Source: Shewanella psychropiezotolerans (GTDB lineage: Bacteria > Pseudomonadota > Gammaproteobacteria > Enterobacterales > Shewanellaceae). From it: a DNA stretch of 64,000 bases. The notes under the pieces are model-generated. The model ran no database searches and was not told where the DNA came from. It saw nothing but the letters and a program-made list of their open reading frames with translations. Position 1 is the stretch's first letter, and every line of letters begins with the position of its first letter. The position numbers and the translations under genes were made by a program. Below are positions 1-9,374 of the stretch, one piece after another. The stretch spans positions 5,882,001 through 5,946,000 of the forward strand of contig NZ_CP041614.1 of the NCBI RefSeq assembly GCF_007197555.1. The letters run 5' to 3'.

Positions 1-494
1 ATGCCTTTATCCATATACACACCCGAATGGGAAGAAGTCCCGTGTGACAGATAACCGGGAATAGGCTTGAGCTCAAATGACATCACGTCGTCATAGAGTG
101 GAGAAAATGGCTTTAGCTGCCCCTCATTGAGGTAGAAGAGGCTGAGATGCTCAGATATCCTGCTCGCTCGCCAGGCTTCATCTAAGGTAACTCTCTTAAT
201 TGGGCTTAGCTCCGACAGGGGCACAGCATAGATATTGGCGAGTAACTCCAGCTGCTTGATATCTTTATCCAGCTGAGATTGTATGGTGACTAACTCAGTG
301 TTATAAGTGCTTAGCTTTAAAGACTCGACCCTATGATCGAACCACATGCTTAAGCAGTAGGAAACAGAAATCATTGCAGGCATGCAGAAGCCTACAACAA
401 AGACGATCAGTTTTTTTCCTATATGCATCTTATCTCGCAGCGATAAACGTTGAAAATTAACGGCGGAAGCCACTAAATTGAATAGCGCTTCCAT
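1..494 (-). CDS. Membrane sensor-like protein, N-terminal part only
   Basis: An open reading frame runs from an ATG at 494 on the minus strand off the left edge, giving about 164 residues. There is a short cytoplasmic start, one strong hydrophobic segment at about residues 29-52, then a polar helical stretch without cysteines that looks like the start of a periplasmic or extracytoplasmic sensing region. This layout is common in histidine kinases and diguanylate cyclases, but the output domain lies outside the window. A second in-frame Met at residue 23 is an alternative start. The gene is divergent from the spondin cluster. The function is not recognised. Confidence 0.6.
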   Translation of the reverse strand, partial: MEALFNLVASAVNFQRLSLRDKMHIGKKLIVFVVGFCMPAMISVSYCLSMWFDHRVESLKLSTYNTELVTIQSQLDKDIKQLELLANIYAVPLSELSPIKRVTLDEAWRASRISEHLSLFYLNEGQLKPFSPLYDDVMSFELKPIPGYLSHGTSSHSGVYMDKG

Positions 495-780
495 AACTTC
501 GACATGCAAAATACCCCATTTACATCACGGATAAAACCCGTTTCGCTTTGCCCGTTGCTAAAGTAGGCAATAGAGTGCATTTTTTCCTAGCAACCTCTCT
601 TGATATAGCTCAGTAAGACGACCAATAAAGAAAGAAACAATCATAATTAATCCAAAAATGAGATGTGACACTTTCGTGATACTTTCTTATCTAACTTGTG
701 ATTAAGTCGCGACAACCCGGTGACATCACTTTGTAACAATCAAATGATACCTAATCGATTCGTCTACAAGGAGATCCACC

Positions 781-1482
781 ATGAATCTAAACCACGCCAC
801 TCGCCTGTTAATACTCGGCAGTATGATGAGCATTCCAGTCTCTGCCGCCGATTTAGAGATAAGCATCACCAACTTGACCCATGGCAACCACTTTACCCCT
901 ATCCTCATCACAGCCCACGGTGATGCCAGTCATCTTTTCCAATCCGGTGAGATGGCCAGTCCCGCACTGCAGAAGATGGCAGAGGGAGGAGACATTGCCG
1001 ACTTAGCCGCAGCAGCGATGGGCAACAATGAGATAACGGTGGAGAATCCGGCCATGGGACTCTTGGCAGCGGGTGCTAAAACCAGCGGCATAATGCTAGA
1101 TACCCAGACGATGACCCATCTGTCGATAGTCGCCATGGTGTTGCCGACAAACGATGCATTCATCGGCCTGGACGCATGGGAGATACCAACAGCAGCAGGC
1201 ACCTATACACTTAACCTCAATGCTTATGATGCCGGCACCGAAGCGAATGATGAAATTATCAATGGCGGCGGCATGCCAGGTACACCGGGGATCCCGGCAG
1301 CACCAGGAGGCGATGGCGGCACTAATGGCACCGGCTTAATGGACAGCAGCAGTAATACAAACGTCCATATCCATCCGGGAGTATTAGGTGATACCGATAC
1401 AGCAGGTGGCATGAGTGACGTCGATAGTCGCATCCACAGATGGCTGAACCCGGTCGCAAGAGTCGTCGTGGTCGTTAAATAA
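781..1482 (+). CDS. Secreted spondin-domain protein (first of pair)
   Basis: This 233-residue protein has an N-terminal signal peptide ending near SAA (about residues 1-22), followed by a Spondin_N-type domain: it starts with LEISITNLTHG, continues through the VLPTNDAFIGLD motif and the NAYDAGTEAND segment, and closes with HIHPGV and a beta-rich tail. An AGGAG ribosome site lies just upstream of the ATG. A glycine/proline-rich insert (about residues 160-180) is odd. The next gene encodes a paralogue with the same landmark motifs, 11 bp downstream, and a two-component system follows. Bacterial spondin-domain proteins are exported, but their role is not known. A role in adhesion or matrix binding would only be an inference from the animal domain. 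Confidence 0.8.
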   Translation: MNLNHATRLLILGSMMSIPVSAADLEISITNLTHGNHFTPILITAHGDASHLFQSGEMASPALQKMAEGGDIADLAAAAMGNNEITVENPAMGLLAAGAKTSGIMLDTQTMTHLSIVAMVLPTNDAFIGLDAWEIPTAAGTYTLNLNAYDAGTEANDEIINGGGMPGTPGIPAAPGGDGGTNGTGLMDSSSNTNVHIHPGVLGDTDTAGGMSDVDSRIHRWLNPVARVVVVVK

Positions 1483-1493
1483 GGGGCTAAATC

Positions 1494-2222
1494 ATGAGCA
1501 TAATCAAACAAATGACCCATAAGCGACTCACAGCATCTCTGGTGTTCGCCACCCTGTTTACTCTGAGTGCATGTTCAGATAATGACAATGACTCCATGGA
1601 GACACCCGAACCGCCACCAGTTCCTACACAAGATTACCGAGTCACAGTGACCAACTTGACTGCCAATCAACCCATGTCTCCCATTGCCTTAATACGACAC
1701 CAGGCAGACATGACAGCATGGCAAACAGGCGGGGCAGCGAGTCTTCCTCTGGAAACCTTAGCCGAGTCTGGTGATAGCACTGGCTTTGCCGATATGGAAG
1801 GTATCGATGCGCTCGTCAAGGGTCAGGGAATTTTACTCCCAGGAATGAAGGAGAGTATCGAGCTCAAGCTTAGCCCGGATGAGGTCGCCTCAATCTCGGT
1901 GCTAACCATGTTAGTTAATACCAATGACGCCTTCGCTGGACTAAATAGCGTGTCTCTGGTGGATCTAGCGGTTAACGCCACAGTGAAATTCAGCTCCATC
2001 GCCTACGATGCAGGCACCGAAGCCAACTCCGAAGCCAAGGGAACCATTCCCGGACCTGCGGACAGTGGAGAAGGATTTAATGCCATGCGAGACGATGTCG
2101 ACAGGGTCCATGCTCATCCAGGTGTCATCAGCGCCGATGATGGATTAACCGACTCGGTATTATCTGCCTCCCATAGGTTCGATAATCCTGTTCTGACTAT
2201 CTCAATCGAACGATTGAGATAA
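1494..2222 (+). CDS. Spondin-domain lipoprotein (second of pair)
   Basis: This 242-residue protein has a lipoprotein signal peptide whose lipobox LSAC places the lipidated Cys near residue 27, followed by an acidic linker and a proline-rich stretch. The spondin-type domain repeats the landmarks of the gene before it: VTVTNLTANQPMSP, LVNTNDAFAGLN, AYDAGTEANSE and VHAHPGV. It starts 11 bp after the preceding stop, with AAGGGG before the ATG, so the two are almost surely one transcript. One copy appears soluble or periplasmic and the other lipid-anchored, which suggests they act together at the cell surface. That last point is inference. Confidence 0.8.
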   Translation: MSIIKQMTHKRLTASLVFATLFTLSACSDNDNDSMETPEPPPVPTQDYRVTVTNLTANQPMSPIALIRHQADMTAWQTGGAASLPLETLAESGDSTGFADMEGIDALVKGQGILLPGMKESIELKLSPDEVASISVLTMLVNTNDAFAGLNSVSLVDLAVNATVKFSSIAYDAGTEANSEAKGTIPGPADSGEGFNAMRDDVDRVHAHPGVISADDGLTDSVLSASHRFDNPVLTISIERLR

Positions 2223-2302
2223 ACACGACGAGATAATTATTCGAAATAAATATCGCCCGAGTCAGGTCTATTGATTTACGGATCTGCTTTGGGTGACTCA
2301 AG

Positions 2303-3043
2303 ATGAATGGAACACAGAAGGTATTTGGTGAACACTACAGCCACCACATATTAATCGTGGAAGATGAGCCTGATCTGGCTAACTTGATCAAGCTCAATCT
2401 CAATACCTTAAGCTATGGCGTGTCCCATAGCACCACATTGAAACATGCCAGAGAAACATTAGAGGTAAAGCAATTTGATCTCATTCTCATCGATCGCATG
2501 CTTCCCGACGGAGATGGCATCATGTTGTGCCAGCAGCTCAGAGAGTCGGGCCAAACAGTGCCATGCATGATGTTGACGGCTAAAGATTCTGAGGCCGATA
2601 TCGTACTCGGATTAGAAGCGGGAGCAGATGACTACTTAGTTAAACCATTCAGCGTCTTAGAATTGAGGGCTAGGGTCAAAGCCTTGCTGCGCAGGAGCCA
2701 CCAGATAGAAGATCAGCAGGAATCACAGCTGGATTTTTATGGTATTACGATTAACTGTACCACACGAGAAGTGATTGCCTTCGATACCACTTTGGAGCTC
2801 ACGGCCAGAGAATTTGATCTCTTGCTGTTTATGGCTAAGCATCCCAAACAAGTTTTCAGCCGCATGCAGCTGCTTGAAGCCGTGTGGGGTTACTCATATA
2901 GCGGATATGAACATACGGTCAATAGCCATATTAACCGCCTAAGAGCCAAATTATCCCATTGTGCATCGACTGCCGATCTGGTGAAAACCGTTTGGGGAGT
3001 TGGATATAAATTCTCACCACCAACCCAAGCCATGAACCATTAA
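2303..3043 (+). CDS. OmpR/PhoB-family response regulator
   Basis: This 246-residue protein has a receiver domain at about residues 14-128 and a winged-helix DNA-binding domain at about 145-240. The phosphoacceptor Asp sits in LILIDRMLPDGDG, the acidic pair in VEDEPD, and the conserved Lys in LVKPFS. The C-terminal domain has the usual LTAREFDLL start and the TVWGVGYKF end. The histidine kinase follows 53 bp downstream on the same strand. Being directly downstream of two spondin genes, it probably controls them or responds to the same surface condition. The target is not shown by the sequence. Confidence 0.92.
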   Translation: MNGTQKVFGEHYSHHILIVEDEPDLANLIKLNLNTLSYGVSHSTTLKHARETLEVKQFDLILIDRMLPDGDGIMLCQQLRESGQTVPCMMLTAKDSEADIVLGLEAGADDYLVKPFSVLELRARVKALLRRSHQIEDQQESQLDFYGITINCTTREVIAFDTTLELTAREFDLLLFMAKHPKQVFSRMQLLEAVWGYSYSGYEHTVNSHINRLRAKLSHCASTADLVKTVWGVGYKFSPPTQAMNH

Positions 3044-3096
3044 TGAATCTGGATGATGAGCTCGATAAACTGGTGAATAGATCTAAGGGCTAAACC

Positions 3097-4572
3097 ATGA
3101 AGAGTTTATTTAGTCGACTGCTCTTGTCGGCGAGTATGATTGTTTTCATCTTAATAGTAGCGGTTTGGCAATGGTTTCAATTCAGCCAAGACTTTAGCCG
3201 TAATCAAGTACAGCAATCTCTGCACCAAGAGTTAGCCCTGCATATGGCGCACATCAATCCCTTACTGTCTCAAGGGATCACCTCAGATGCTGCATTAAAA
3301 GAAGCCTTTCATGACTTCATGCTTCTGGGACCAAGTTTCGAGATTTACACCTTAGACATTCAAGGCAACGTCATCGCCTATGATGCAAACAAAGAGAAAA
3401 TTAAACGCCCACAGGTATCGACTCAACCCATAGAAGCCTTTATCGGAGGTGGTGAGCTACCAATTAAAGGCATGGACCCTCGTTCACTCGATAGCAATAA
3501 GATATTCTCCGCCGCCCATCTGCAAGATGCCGCAGGCAAGATCACTGGTTACCTCTACGTCATCATAGGCGGCGAAGATTTTGATATGTGGCAATCCTTG
3601 GTCAGTGAACACCAGGCGCCGCGGATCTGGGGAGGCATGCTCATAGGTTCGAGTATCTTCGCCTTACTGTTATTCGCCCTACTGGCCAGATACTTAACCG
3701 CCCCTCTATCCAGGCTTGAACAAGACCTGCGTCTGGTAGAAACCCAAAGACTCGCCGATGGCTTAAGCCTATCTCACGATTACCGGGGTAGCATAGAGAT
3801 CCGTCAATTAAGCTTGCATATAAAACGCTTACTCAAGGAGATAAGTGAGCAGCACCTCGCCATCAATCGCCAGCAGCAAGCGAGGCATGATTTCATGCTG
3901 CATCTATCACATGATCTTAAGACCCCGCTGACTTCACTGCAGGGCTATATCGATACCTGGCTATTACTGCCTGCCAATGAACGCAGCAGTGACCTCATCG
4001 AAGTCGCCGCCAACTCAGGCAAATATATACAGCAACTTCTGAGTCAGATGTTGGAGCTAGCTGCACTGGAGAACGGCCAGATAACGCCTGATTTTAAAGA
4101 GACCAAGCTGAGCTTATTACTGGAAGAATTAAAGCAATACTTTGCCCCTCGTGCCATGACACAGAAGGTGCAGCTCGACTTCGAAGTAGACACGAACCTA
4201 TCAATTTTCACCGATCCTCAGATATTGATGCGAGTCCTGTCTAACCTGGTCGATAATGCGATTCGTTATACGCCATCGGGTGGCATCATAAGTATCAAGT
4301 TGATCGTCGCCAACTCCAGTCCGGAAGTTCAAAGCCACCAGCGTATCTGGCTCAGCGTATCCGATAACGGCTCTGGCATGCATAAACATGAGCTGCAGGC
4401 ACTGCAACAGATGCGTAATAAACCTAGCTTTAAACGTGATGATATCTTGCCTCAACTCGGAGTCGGGCTAGCGATAGTGAGACAATTGCTAGGCCTGCTC
4501 GAGTGCAATATCGATATTGATAGCACCCCGGGAGAGGGCAGCTGCTTCCAGATTGAGTTACAGAAAATTTAG
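3097..4572 (+). CDS. Membrane sensor histidine kinase, partner of the preceding regulator
   Basis: This 491-residue protein has two membrane segments (about residues 5-25 and 182-202) bracketing a periplasmic sensor region of about 155 residues, then a HAMP linker starting at RYLTAPLSRLEQ. The H-box is HLSHDLKTPLTSLQGY with the phospho-His near residue 270. The N-box NLVDNAIRYTPSGG, the G1 box DNGSGM and the G2 box LGVGLAIV are all present, so it should be an active kinase. AAGGG lies before the ATG. It pairs with the regulator upstream. The ligand is unknown. Confidence 0.92.
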   Translation: MKSLFSRLLLSASMIVFILIVAVWQWFQFSQDFSRNQVQQSLHQELALHMAHINPLLSQGITSDAALKEAFHDFMLLGPSFEIYTLDIQGNVIAYDANKEKIKRPQVSTQPIEAFIGGGELPIKGMDPRSLDSNKIFSAAHLQDAAGKITGYLYVIIGGEDFDMWQSLVSEHQAPRIWGGMLIGSSIFALLLFALLARYLTAPLSRLEQDLRLVETQRLADGLSLSHDYRGSIEIRQLSLHIKRLLKEISEQHLAINRQQQARHDFMLHLSHDLKTPLTSLQGYIDTWLLLPANERSSDLIEVAANSGKYIQQLLSQMLELAALENGQITPDFKETKLSLLLEELKQYFAPRAMTQKVQLDFEVDTNLSIFTDPQILMRVLSNLVDNAIRYTPSGGIISIKLIVANSSPEVQSHQRIWLSVSDNGSGMHKHELQALQQMRNKPSFKRDDILPQLGVGLAIVRQLLGLLECNIDIDSTPGEGSCFQIELQKI

Positions 4573-4610
4573 TTTGAATTTGAGTTATGCATATAAATGA
4601 GAGCAAAAAA

Positions 4611-4633
4611 AGACCCGCCTTGTAGGCGGGTCT
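4611..4633 (-). terminator. Rho-independent terminator of hemE
   Basis: A perfect 9-bp stem (AGACCCGCC / GGCGGGTCT) with a 5-base loop is followed, when read on the minus strand, by a run of seven T. It lies 36 bp past the hemE stop. It may also help end the kinase transcript coming from the other side. Confidence 0.88.
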
Positions 4634-4669
4634 TCTCGAATAACGTATCGCTACTGCTTTAGCTATAAG

Positions 4670-5734
4670 TTACTTATGGTATTGAGCCGACAGCTCATGC
4701 ACAGACTTGATGAATGCGCCAGCATGCTCAGGATCGACATGTTGATGGATACCATGGCCTAAGTTAAATACATGGCCGGCTCCTTCACCGTAGCTAGCAA
4801 GGATTTGATCCACCTCCTGATGAATACGCTCAGGTGAAGCATAGAGTACCGAAGGATCCATGTTGCCCTGAAGCGCGACTTTATGACCGACACGGCGGCG
4901 TGCGTCGCCAATATCTACTGTCCAATCCAGACCCAGTGCATCACAACCTGTCTCAGCCATAGACTCTAACCATAGACCGCCACCTTTAGTGAACAGGGTA
5001 ACAGGAACCTGACGACCGTCGGCATGACGAGTCAGGCCGTCGACGATCTTCTGCATATAACGCAGTGAAAATTCACGGTAGGCATGGTGAGACAGTGCGC
5101 CGCCCCAAGAATCGAAAATCATCAAAGATTGAGCACCGTTAGCGACTTGTGCATTCAGATACAGAATCACAGAATCGGCAAGCTTATCTAACAACATGTG
5201 CAGCGTGGCTGGTTCTTCGTAGGCCATTTTCTTGATCTTTTCGAACGTCTTGCTTGAACCACCCTCAACCATGTAAGTGGCAAGTGTCCAGGGAGAGCCA
5301 GAAAAACCAATCAGCGGGACTTCACCCTTAAGCTCACGACGAATAGTGCTTACGGCACGCATCACATAACCTAACTCATCTTCCGGATCCGGAATGGATA
5401 GCTTCTTGATGGCATCGATAGTGTCGGTCGGACGCTGGAAACGTGGGCCTTCGCCAGTTTCGAAATATAGACCTAAACCCATGGCATCTGGAATCGTCAG
5501 AATATCAGAGAATAAGATAGCGGCATCTAAATCATAACGACGTAGTGGCTGTAGCGTCACTTCACAAGCTAGATCCTGATCCCGACAAAGAGACATGAAG
5601 TCACCGGCCTGAGCGCGGATGGCTTTATACTCTGGCAGATAACGGCCAGCTTGACGCATCATCCAAACAGGAGTCCTGTCGACAGGTTGTTGCAATAACG
5701 CACGTAAATAACGATCATTCTTTAGTTCTGCCAT
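4670..5734 (-). CDS. hemE: Uroporphyrinogen decarboxylase
   Basis: HemE removes the four acetate carboxyl groups of uroporphyrinogen III to give coproporphyrinogen III in cytoplasmic haem synthesis. The 354-residue length is standard for the family. Both signatures are clear: [15 protein letters not shown] near the N terminus, with the substrate-binding Arg residues, and [16 protein letters not shown] in the middle. The catalytic Asp lies in [14 protein letters not shown], and the C-terminal [14 protein letters not shown] is present. Its neighbour on the other side of a 500-bp intergenic region is rsd, an order also seen close by in E. coli. Confidence 0.97.
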   Translation of the reverse strand: MAELKNDRYLRALLQQPVDRTPVWMMRQAGRYLPEYKAIRAQAGDFMSLCRDQDLACEVTLQPLRRYDLDAAILFSDILTIPDAMGLGLYFETGEGPRFQRPTDTIDAIKKLSIPDPEDELGYVMRAVSTIRRELKGEVPLIGFSGSPWTLATYMVEGGSSKTFEKIKKMAYEEPATLHMLLDKLADSVILYLNAQVANGAQSLMIFDSWGGALSHHAYREFSLRYMQKIVDGLTRHADGRQVPVTLFTKGGGLWLESMAETGCDALGLDWTVDIGDARRRVGHKVALQGNMDPSVLYASPERIHQEVDQILASYGEGAGHVFNLGHGIHQHVDPEHAGAFIKSVHELSAQYHK

Positions 5735-5947
5735 TTGGCTTGATTCCTAAACTTATAGTGATATCCGCTTGGGTCGCTAGTTTAGCATTTACGTTAATAA
5801 AGTAACCTTAATCTGAGTATTTATGTGACAAAGCCCCCCAGATACGAAATTTCCCCCTATGAGCCGCCTCAGTGCACTCTCCAGCATCATAAAGTAAAAT
5901 ATCCTGACAAAAAATAGTGTTAATGTTCTCAATTTGACAGAAAAAAG

Positions 5948-5976
5948 TTGCACACATCTCCAGCCTTTGGTATAAA
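5948..5976 (+). promoter_or_regulatory. Sigma-70 promoter of a short noncoding transcript
   Basis: A -35 hexamer TTGCAC and a -10 hexamer TATAAA are separated by exactly 17 bases. Both are close to consensus, and no reading frame starts within 100 bases downstream. The predicted start of transcription is about 5983. Confidence 0.7.
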
Positions 5977-5982
5977 AAGTCT

Positions 5983-6075
5983 GCGCTAGCAAGAACAATC
6001 AAGAAGCTCGTCGCATCGAGCCCGCAAAACCTTTACTCGCCCAGCGATAGATTTCTATCGCTGGGCATTTTATTT
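5983..6075 (+). ncRNA. Candidate small RNA between hemE and rsd
   Basis: A near-consensus promoter is followed about 90 bases later by a strong intrinsic terminator. The span holds no ATG-initiated frame. Two hairpins can form: GCTCG/CGAGC at 6006-6021, and the terminator stem at 6039-6066 (11-12 bp, loop about ATTT) followed by ATTTTATTTTC. It does not match Spot 42, RyhB or GcvB as I remember them. An alternative is that it is an attenuated leader of rsd, which starts 160 bases further on. Confidence 0.55.
6038..6075 (+). terminator. Rho-independent terminator of the candidate small RNA
   Basis: The stem GCCCAGCGATA / TATCGCTGGGC can extend by one more G-C pair around an ATTT loop, and a T-rich tail follows on the plus strand. 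It lies upstream of rsd, so rsd probably has its own promoter in 6076-6230. Confidence 0.85.
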
Positions 6076-6236
6076 TCTAGGGGATTCAACTCTCTATCCC
6101 ACTTCGTTTTCTGTATACAAAACAGCCATCTTAACTATTTACGAATATCTCACTTATATCAGCGAAAATGGTTGATCAATACCCTGTTTGTCACCTACAT
6201 TAGAAGTCAGGGAAGCACTTTAAAACGGGAACTATC

Positions 6237-6704
6237 ATGTTAAAACAACTCGAAAAAGCTGAAAGAAAATGGGGCGGCTCTAACACTCTTATCGATCATT
6301 GGCTTAATAACCGTCGCCAATTACTGATCAACTATTGCCAAATTGCCGGTATCCCGCCCTATGAATCGACTGAAAAGTCACTTCCTACCGTTAAGACAGT
6401 TAAAGAATTTTGTGACCTGTTAGTGGACTATGTCTCCGAAGGGCATTTCGAAGTTTATGATCGAGTTGTCACCGCATGTGAGAGAAATGGCACATCGAGT
6501 AAATCTCTTGCGCAGAACCTAGTCCCACGAATAAGTGAAACCACAGATTCGGCTCTAGATTTCAATGAAAAGTATACCGAATCAGTCGATGACCAAATCC
6601 TATATCAACTTGATAAAGATCTGTCATCACTGGGCCATGCAATGGAAACCCGTTTCGAATTAGAAGATGAGCTACTGGAAGTGCTGCACACTAAGCACTC
6701 ATAA
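6237..6704 (+). CDS. rsd: Rsd/AlgQ-family anti-sigma-70 regulator
   Basis: Rsd binds the housekeeping sigma factor and favours use of alternative sigma factors in stationary phase. The 155-residue protein matches E. coli Rsd along its length: MLKQLEKAERKWGGSN aligns with the N terminus, followed by LIDHWLNNRRQLLINYC, FCDLLVDYVSEGHFEVYDRV, and a C-terminal ALETRF-like segment (HAMETRFELEDELLEVL). GGGA precedes the ATG by about 8 bases. Location next to hemE agrees with the enteric arrangement. Confidence 0.9.
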   Translation: MLKQLEKAERKWGGSNTLIDHWLNNRRQLLINYCQIAGIPPYESTEKSLPTVKTVKEFCDLLVDYVSEGHFEVYDRVVTACERNGTSSKSLAQNLVPRISETTDSALDFNEKYTESVDDQILYQLDKDLSSLGHAMETRFELEDELLEVLHTKHS

Positions 6705-6790
6705 TTCTCGAAATAGATATCAGTTATAGCCCATAACTAATAAGAGTAAAGTAAGCACCAGCCAAGCTCCCCGTCTTTCTTGGCTTTCTT

Positions 6791-8113
6791 TTACCGCTCT
6801 TCAAGAATCGCAACTTTCACCATACGGTAAATGATTAATGCGTTGCCCTCACCCGAGGTCAAGATCACGAAATCATCATTTGGGGTAAGCATTACCGAAG
6901 AAGCCCCGGTTAGTTCGCTGTATTTATCCTGACCCTCACTCGAATCACCCGCCTGTAAACTGTGTTTGAAAACCAAATGACCATTCGGTTCTCTGCTGAA
7001 ATAATTCAATGCACCGTCCGCCTCCGCGGTAACAAACAGATGGTGACCGTCAGAGGTCAGTGCCAGGCTTCCGGCTCCAACCAAGGCTAAGCCTGAACCA
7101 AGCTCAGAACTAGAGTCATCAGTGTCCGTTAACGTCTGCATATGCAGATATTGCCCGCTATCCTCACGCTTAAAAACCATAAGCGAACCTGTGCCTGAAC
7201 AAGCTACATACAGCCAATTATTATCTTTAGAGACGAGCAAACTCTGTGGGTTTACTAATGCATCTAAGCCATGTTCTCCTTGATTTATGGTTTGTAGCCA
7301 TACCAAGTTGCCGCTGGAGTCTCTAGTGAAAATGCTTATTGAGTTATCTTCAAATGCCGAGGTAAATACCTGAGAACCGTCCGGAGATACCGTTACTCCC
7401 ACGGCTCCACTTAGCCCGTATTCATCTCCATCGAGTGACTTGTTGTGACTACTGAACACCTGTCTGAGCTTGGCCTTACCATCATCGGTAAGATCGAACA
7501 CGCTCAAGCTACTGCTCTTATAGCTAGTCACGAATACTTGCCTGGGATCGGATGTTATTGCCACATCCCAAGCGCCAAGTAACCCAAGGGTATCCAACTC
7601 TCCAATGGAGCGCTCATCTTTAAATATTCGCTCCGGTCTAAGGCCATCGCTGAGCAGTTGATGAAATGACCAAGTATTATCTTGCCCTCTTTTTAGCACA
7701 AGCAAAGAGCTGCCATAGAAGCTAACGATATAGGCATATTGCCCATCGCCTGAAAGCACCAAATTAGAGGCTCCGGCCAGTACATCCATTTCACTATTTA
7801 GATGTGCAAGACTCAAATCACCACTTCGAATCACTTGCCTTAGGGTCGGCTTGAGCAATTTATCCAGGTCGAAGATAGTCACGGAATCATCATCGGCGCT
7901 CACGATTAACAGCTGAGTCTTATCCGGCGTAATGACGGCGGCGCGCGCATTGTCTAGACCTTCGACCCCAGCTTCACCCTGTCTGAGTACATGCACGGGA
8001 TCCAAACGAATGTCGAAGAGGCTCAGATCTTTATAGTAAGCATCACGAGTGACGGAACTGCATGCCAATAGCAAGAGGCATAGTACGGCGAGTATCAGTT
8101 TTTGATTGAACAT
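6791..8113 (-). CDS. Beta-propeller lipoprotein (lactonase-like fold)
   Basis: The 440-residue protein begins with a lipoprotein signal peptide, LLLLACSS, with the lipidated Cys at about residue 18. The remainder repeats a roughly 50-residue motif (S.D...LYV.S..SGSL.VF.R and similar) about seven times, as in seven-bladed propellers of the 6-phosphogluconolactonase/YVTN type. No catalytic residues can be assigned, so enzyme activity is not claimed. Its ATG at 8113 directly abuts the stop of the restored nitrilase frame (8114-8116), so the two are cotranscribed with the nitrilase first. Confidence 0.75.
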   Translation of the reverse strand: MFNQKLILAVLCLLLLACSSVTRDAYYKDLSLFDIRLDPVHVLRQGEAGVEGLDNARAAVITPDKTQLLIVSADDDSVTIFDLDKLLKPTLRQVIRSGDLSLAHLNSEMDVLAGASNLVLSGDGQYAYIVSFYGSSLLVLKRGQDNTWSFHQLLSDGLRPERIFKDERSIGELDTLGLLGAWDVAITSDPRQVFVTSYKSSSLSVFDLTDDGKAKLRQVFSSHNKSLDGDEYGLSGAVGVTVSPDGSQVFTSAFEDNSISIFTRDSSGNLVWLQTINQGEHGLDALVNPQSLLVSKDNNWLYVACSGTGSLMVFKREDSGQYLHMQTLTDTDDSSSELGSGLALVGAGSLALTSDGHHLFVTAEADGALNYFSREPNGHLVFKHSLQAGDSSEGQDKYSELTGASSVMLTPNDDFVILTSGEGNALIIYRMVKVAILEER

Positions 8114-9048
8114 CTATTTAATCTTAATCGAGCTTTGTACTTGGGTATTAACACTTAAGGTAAATATATCTGGTCTCGAGTAATGTCCCACCACATCTAA
8201 TGCCCGTTTAGAGATTGCAGCCAACTTGATATCTACCTCGGCGTAGAGTATGCCTTTCTCTTTTCTGAGGGGCCTGCAATAATCTCACCGCCAGGGGCGA
8301 CAACAACAGAATCACCTGGGTTAATCCATTCATCACTGTCTGGATACAAGTTATCTTTATCGGGAAAATCATCGGGGAGATCCCTATGTTCCAGTACCAC
8401 TCCACAAGAGATCACCCAACAGCGTCCCTCCCGCGCTATATGTTGCATGGTGCCTAACCAGGCATCTCCGCTGTCATAAGTAGGAGCGATATAGATCTCA
8501 ACCCCCTGCGCATAGAGAGTGTACCTTGCCAGAGGCATATAGTTCTCCCAACAGAGTAAAGTGCTCAGCCTGCCTGCGGGTGATTCGACCACCTTAAGAC
8601 TCGAGCCGTCGCCAAACCCCCACACCATACGTTCGGGGTTGGTAGGCATCAGTTTTCTGTGTCGGTTGACTAGTTTGCCCTCCTCAGAAATGACGACTAC
8701 TGTGTTATACAGGGTCGCCCTGCTGCGCTCATTATCTCGCTCATTGAGACCGCAAACCACAGTCACCCGATTAGCTTTGGCCGCAACGCACAAGGGAGCC
8801 AGATCACCGCTCTCAATATTAACTGAGCTTTCAAGCAATAGCCCATGCAATGCCTCACTCGTCCCCCAGTCCATACCAGGCCTCAGCCGCCAGATCCATG
8901 CAGGATACCCGGAAATAAAGGCTTCAGGAAATACCACCAGGTCGGCACCTGACAAGGCCGCCTCTTGAATAAGCAGCACGGCTTTGTCTATGGTTTTATC
9001 ACGATTTAATACGATCGAAGACTCTTGAACTATGGCCACTCTAGACAT
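8114..9048 (-). pseudogene. Nitrilase-family C-N hydrolase, frameshifted as read
   Basis: Nitrilases convert nitriles to carboxylates and ammonia. Counting from the ATG at 9048, the catalytic triad is Glu42 (VFPEAFISGYPAW), Lys132 (RHRKLMPTNPERMVWG) and Cys166 (LLCWENYMPLARY), which are signatures of the true nitrilase branch. The frame stops early at about 8233, but adding one base at 8253-8257 restores the typical C terminus (RKGILYAEVDIKLAAISKR, then VVGHYSRPDIF) and carries it to a TAG at 8114-8116, giving 311 residues. In-frame ATGs lie further upstream at 9059 and near 9093. The break could be a real mutation or a base-call error; I favour an error. Confidence 0.85.
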
Positions 9049-9125
9049 ATAGATCCCATCCATCAGCAAAGCAGTAACAGGCAACTGGTACACCTTATTA
9101 AAGCTAGCCGAACAGGGCTATAACG

Positions 9126-9296
9126 CTAGTCTTTCTTCTCTATGGTGATCTCTAATATCTTACTGTCTGTGGCAAACCATTTCTGCACATAGAGGGTTCC
9201 AAGCACGGGGGCCTGACCCGGCTCCGGCATCTCCTGGTAGCGCACGCTATTTTTAGTCTCTTTCTCATATTCAAACTTAAGGGTTTTCTTAGTCAT
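9126..9296 (-). CDS. Small conserved-looking protein of 56 residues
   Basis: The frame from ATG 9296 encodes MTKKTLKFEYEKET and ends ILEITIEKKD. The composition is polar and well balanced, with a GTLYVQKWF core that looks like a small beta-sheet fold. A longer frame with an upstream Met is open, but the internal ATG fits better with the divergent DUF3859 gene's 5' region. I recognise it only as the type of small protein found in many Shewanella genomes. No function can be given. Confidence 0.55.
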   Translation of the reverse strand: MTKKTLKFEYEKETKNSVRYQEMPEPGQAPVLGTLYVQKWFATDSKILEITIEKKD

Positions 9297-9374
9297 ATTT
9301 TTTCTGATTGCCCGTACATACTTAGCTAAAGATTTTGATAAACTAACATGACAGGAATTCAAAAGCAGCTCACC

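Noticed and set aside
5789..6002. Overlapping small minus-strand frames upstream of hemE
   Set aside because: They are antisense to the candidate small-RNA promoter and have no ribosome site or family match.
8561..8968. A 135-codon plus-strand frame inside the nitrilase gene
   Set aside because: It is antisense to conserved nitrilase motifs and is a shadow of that gene.
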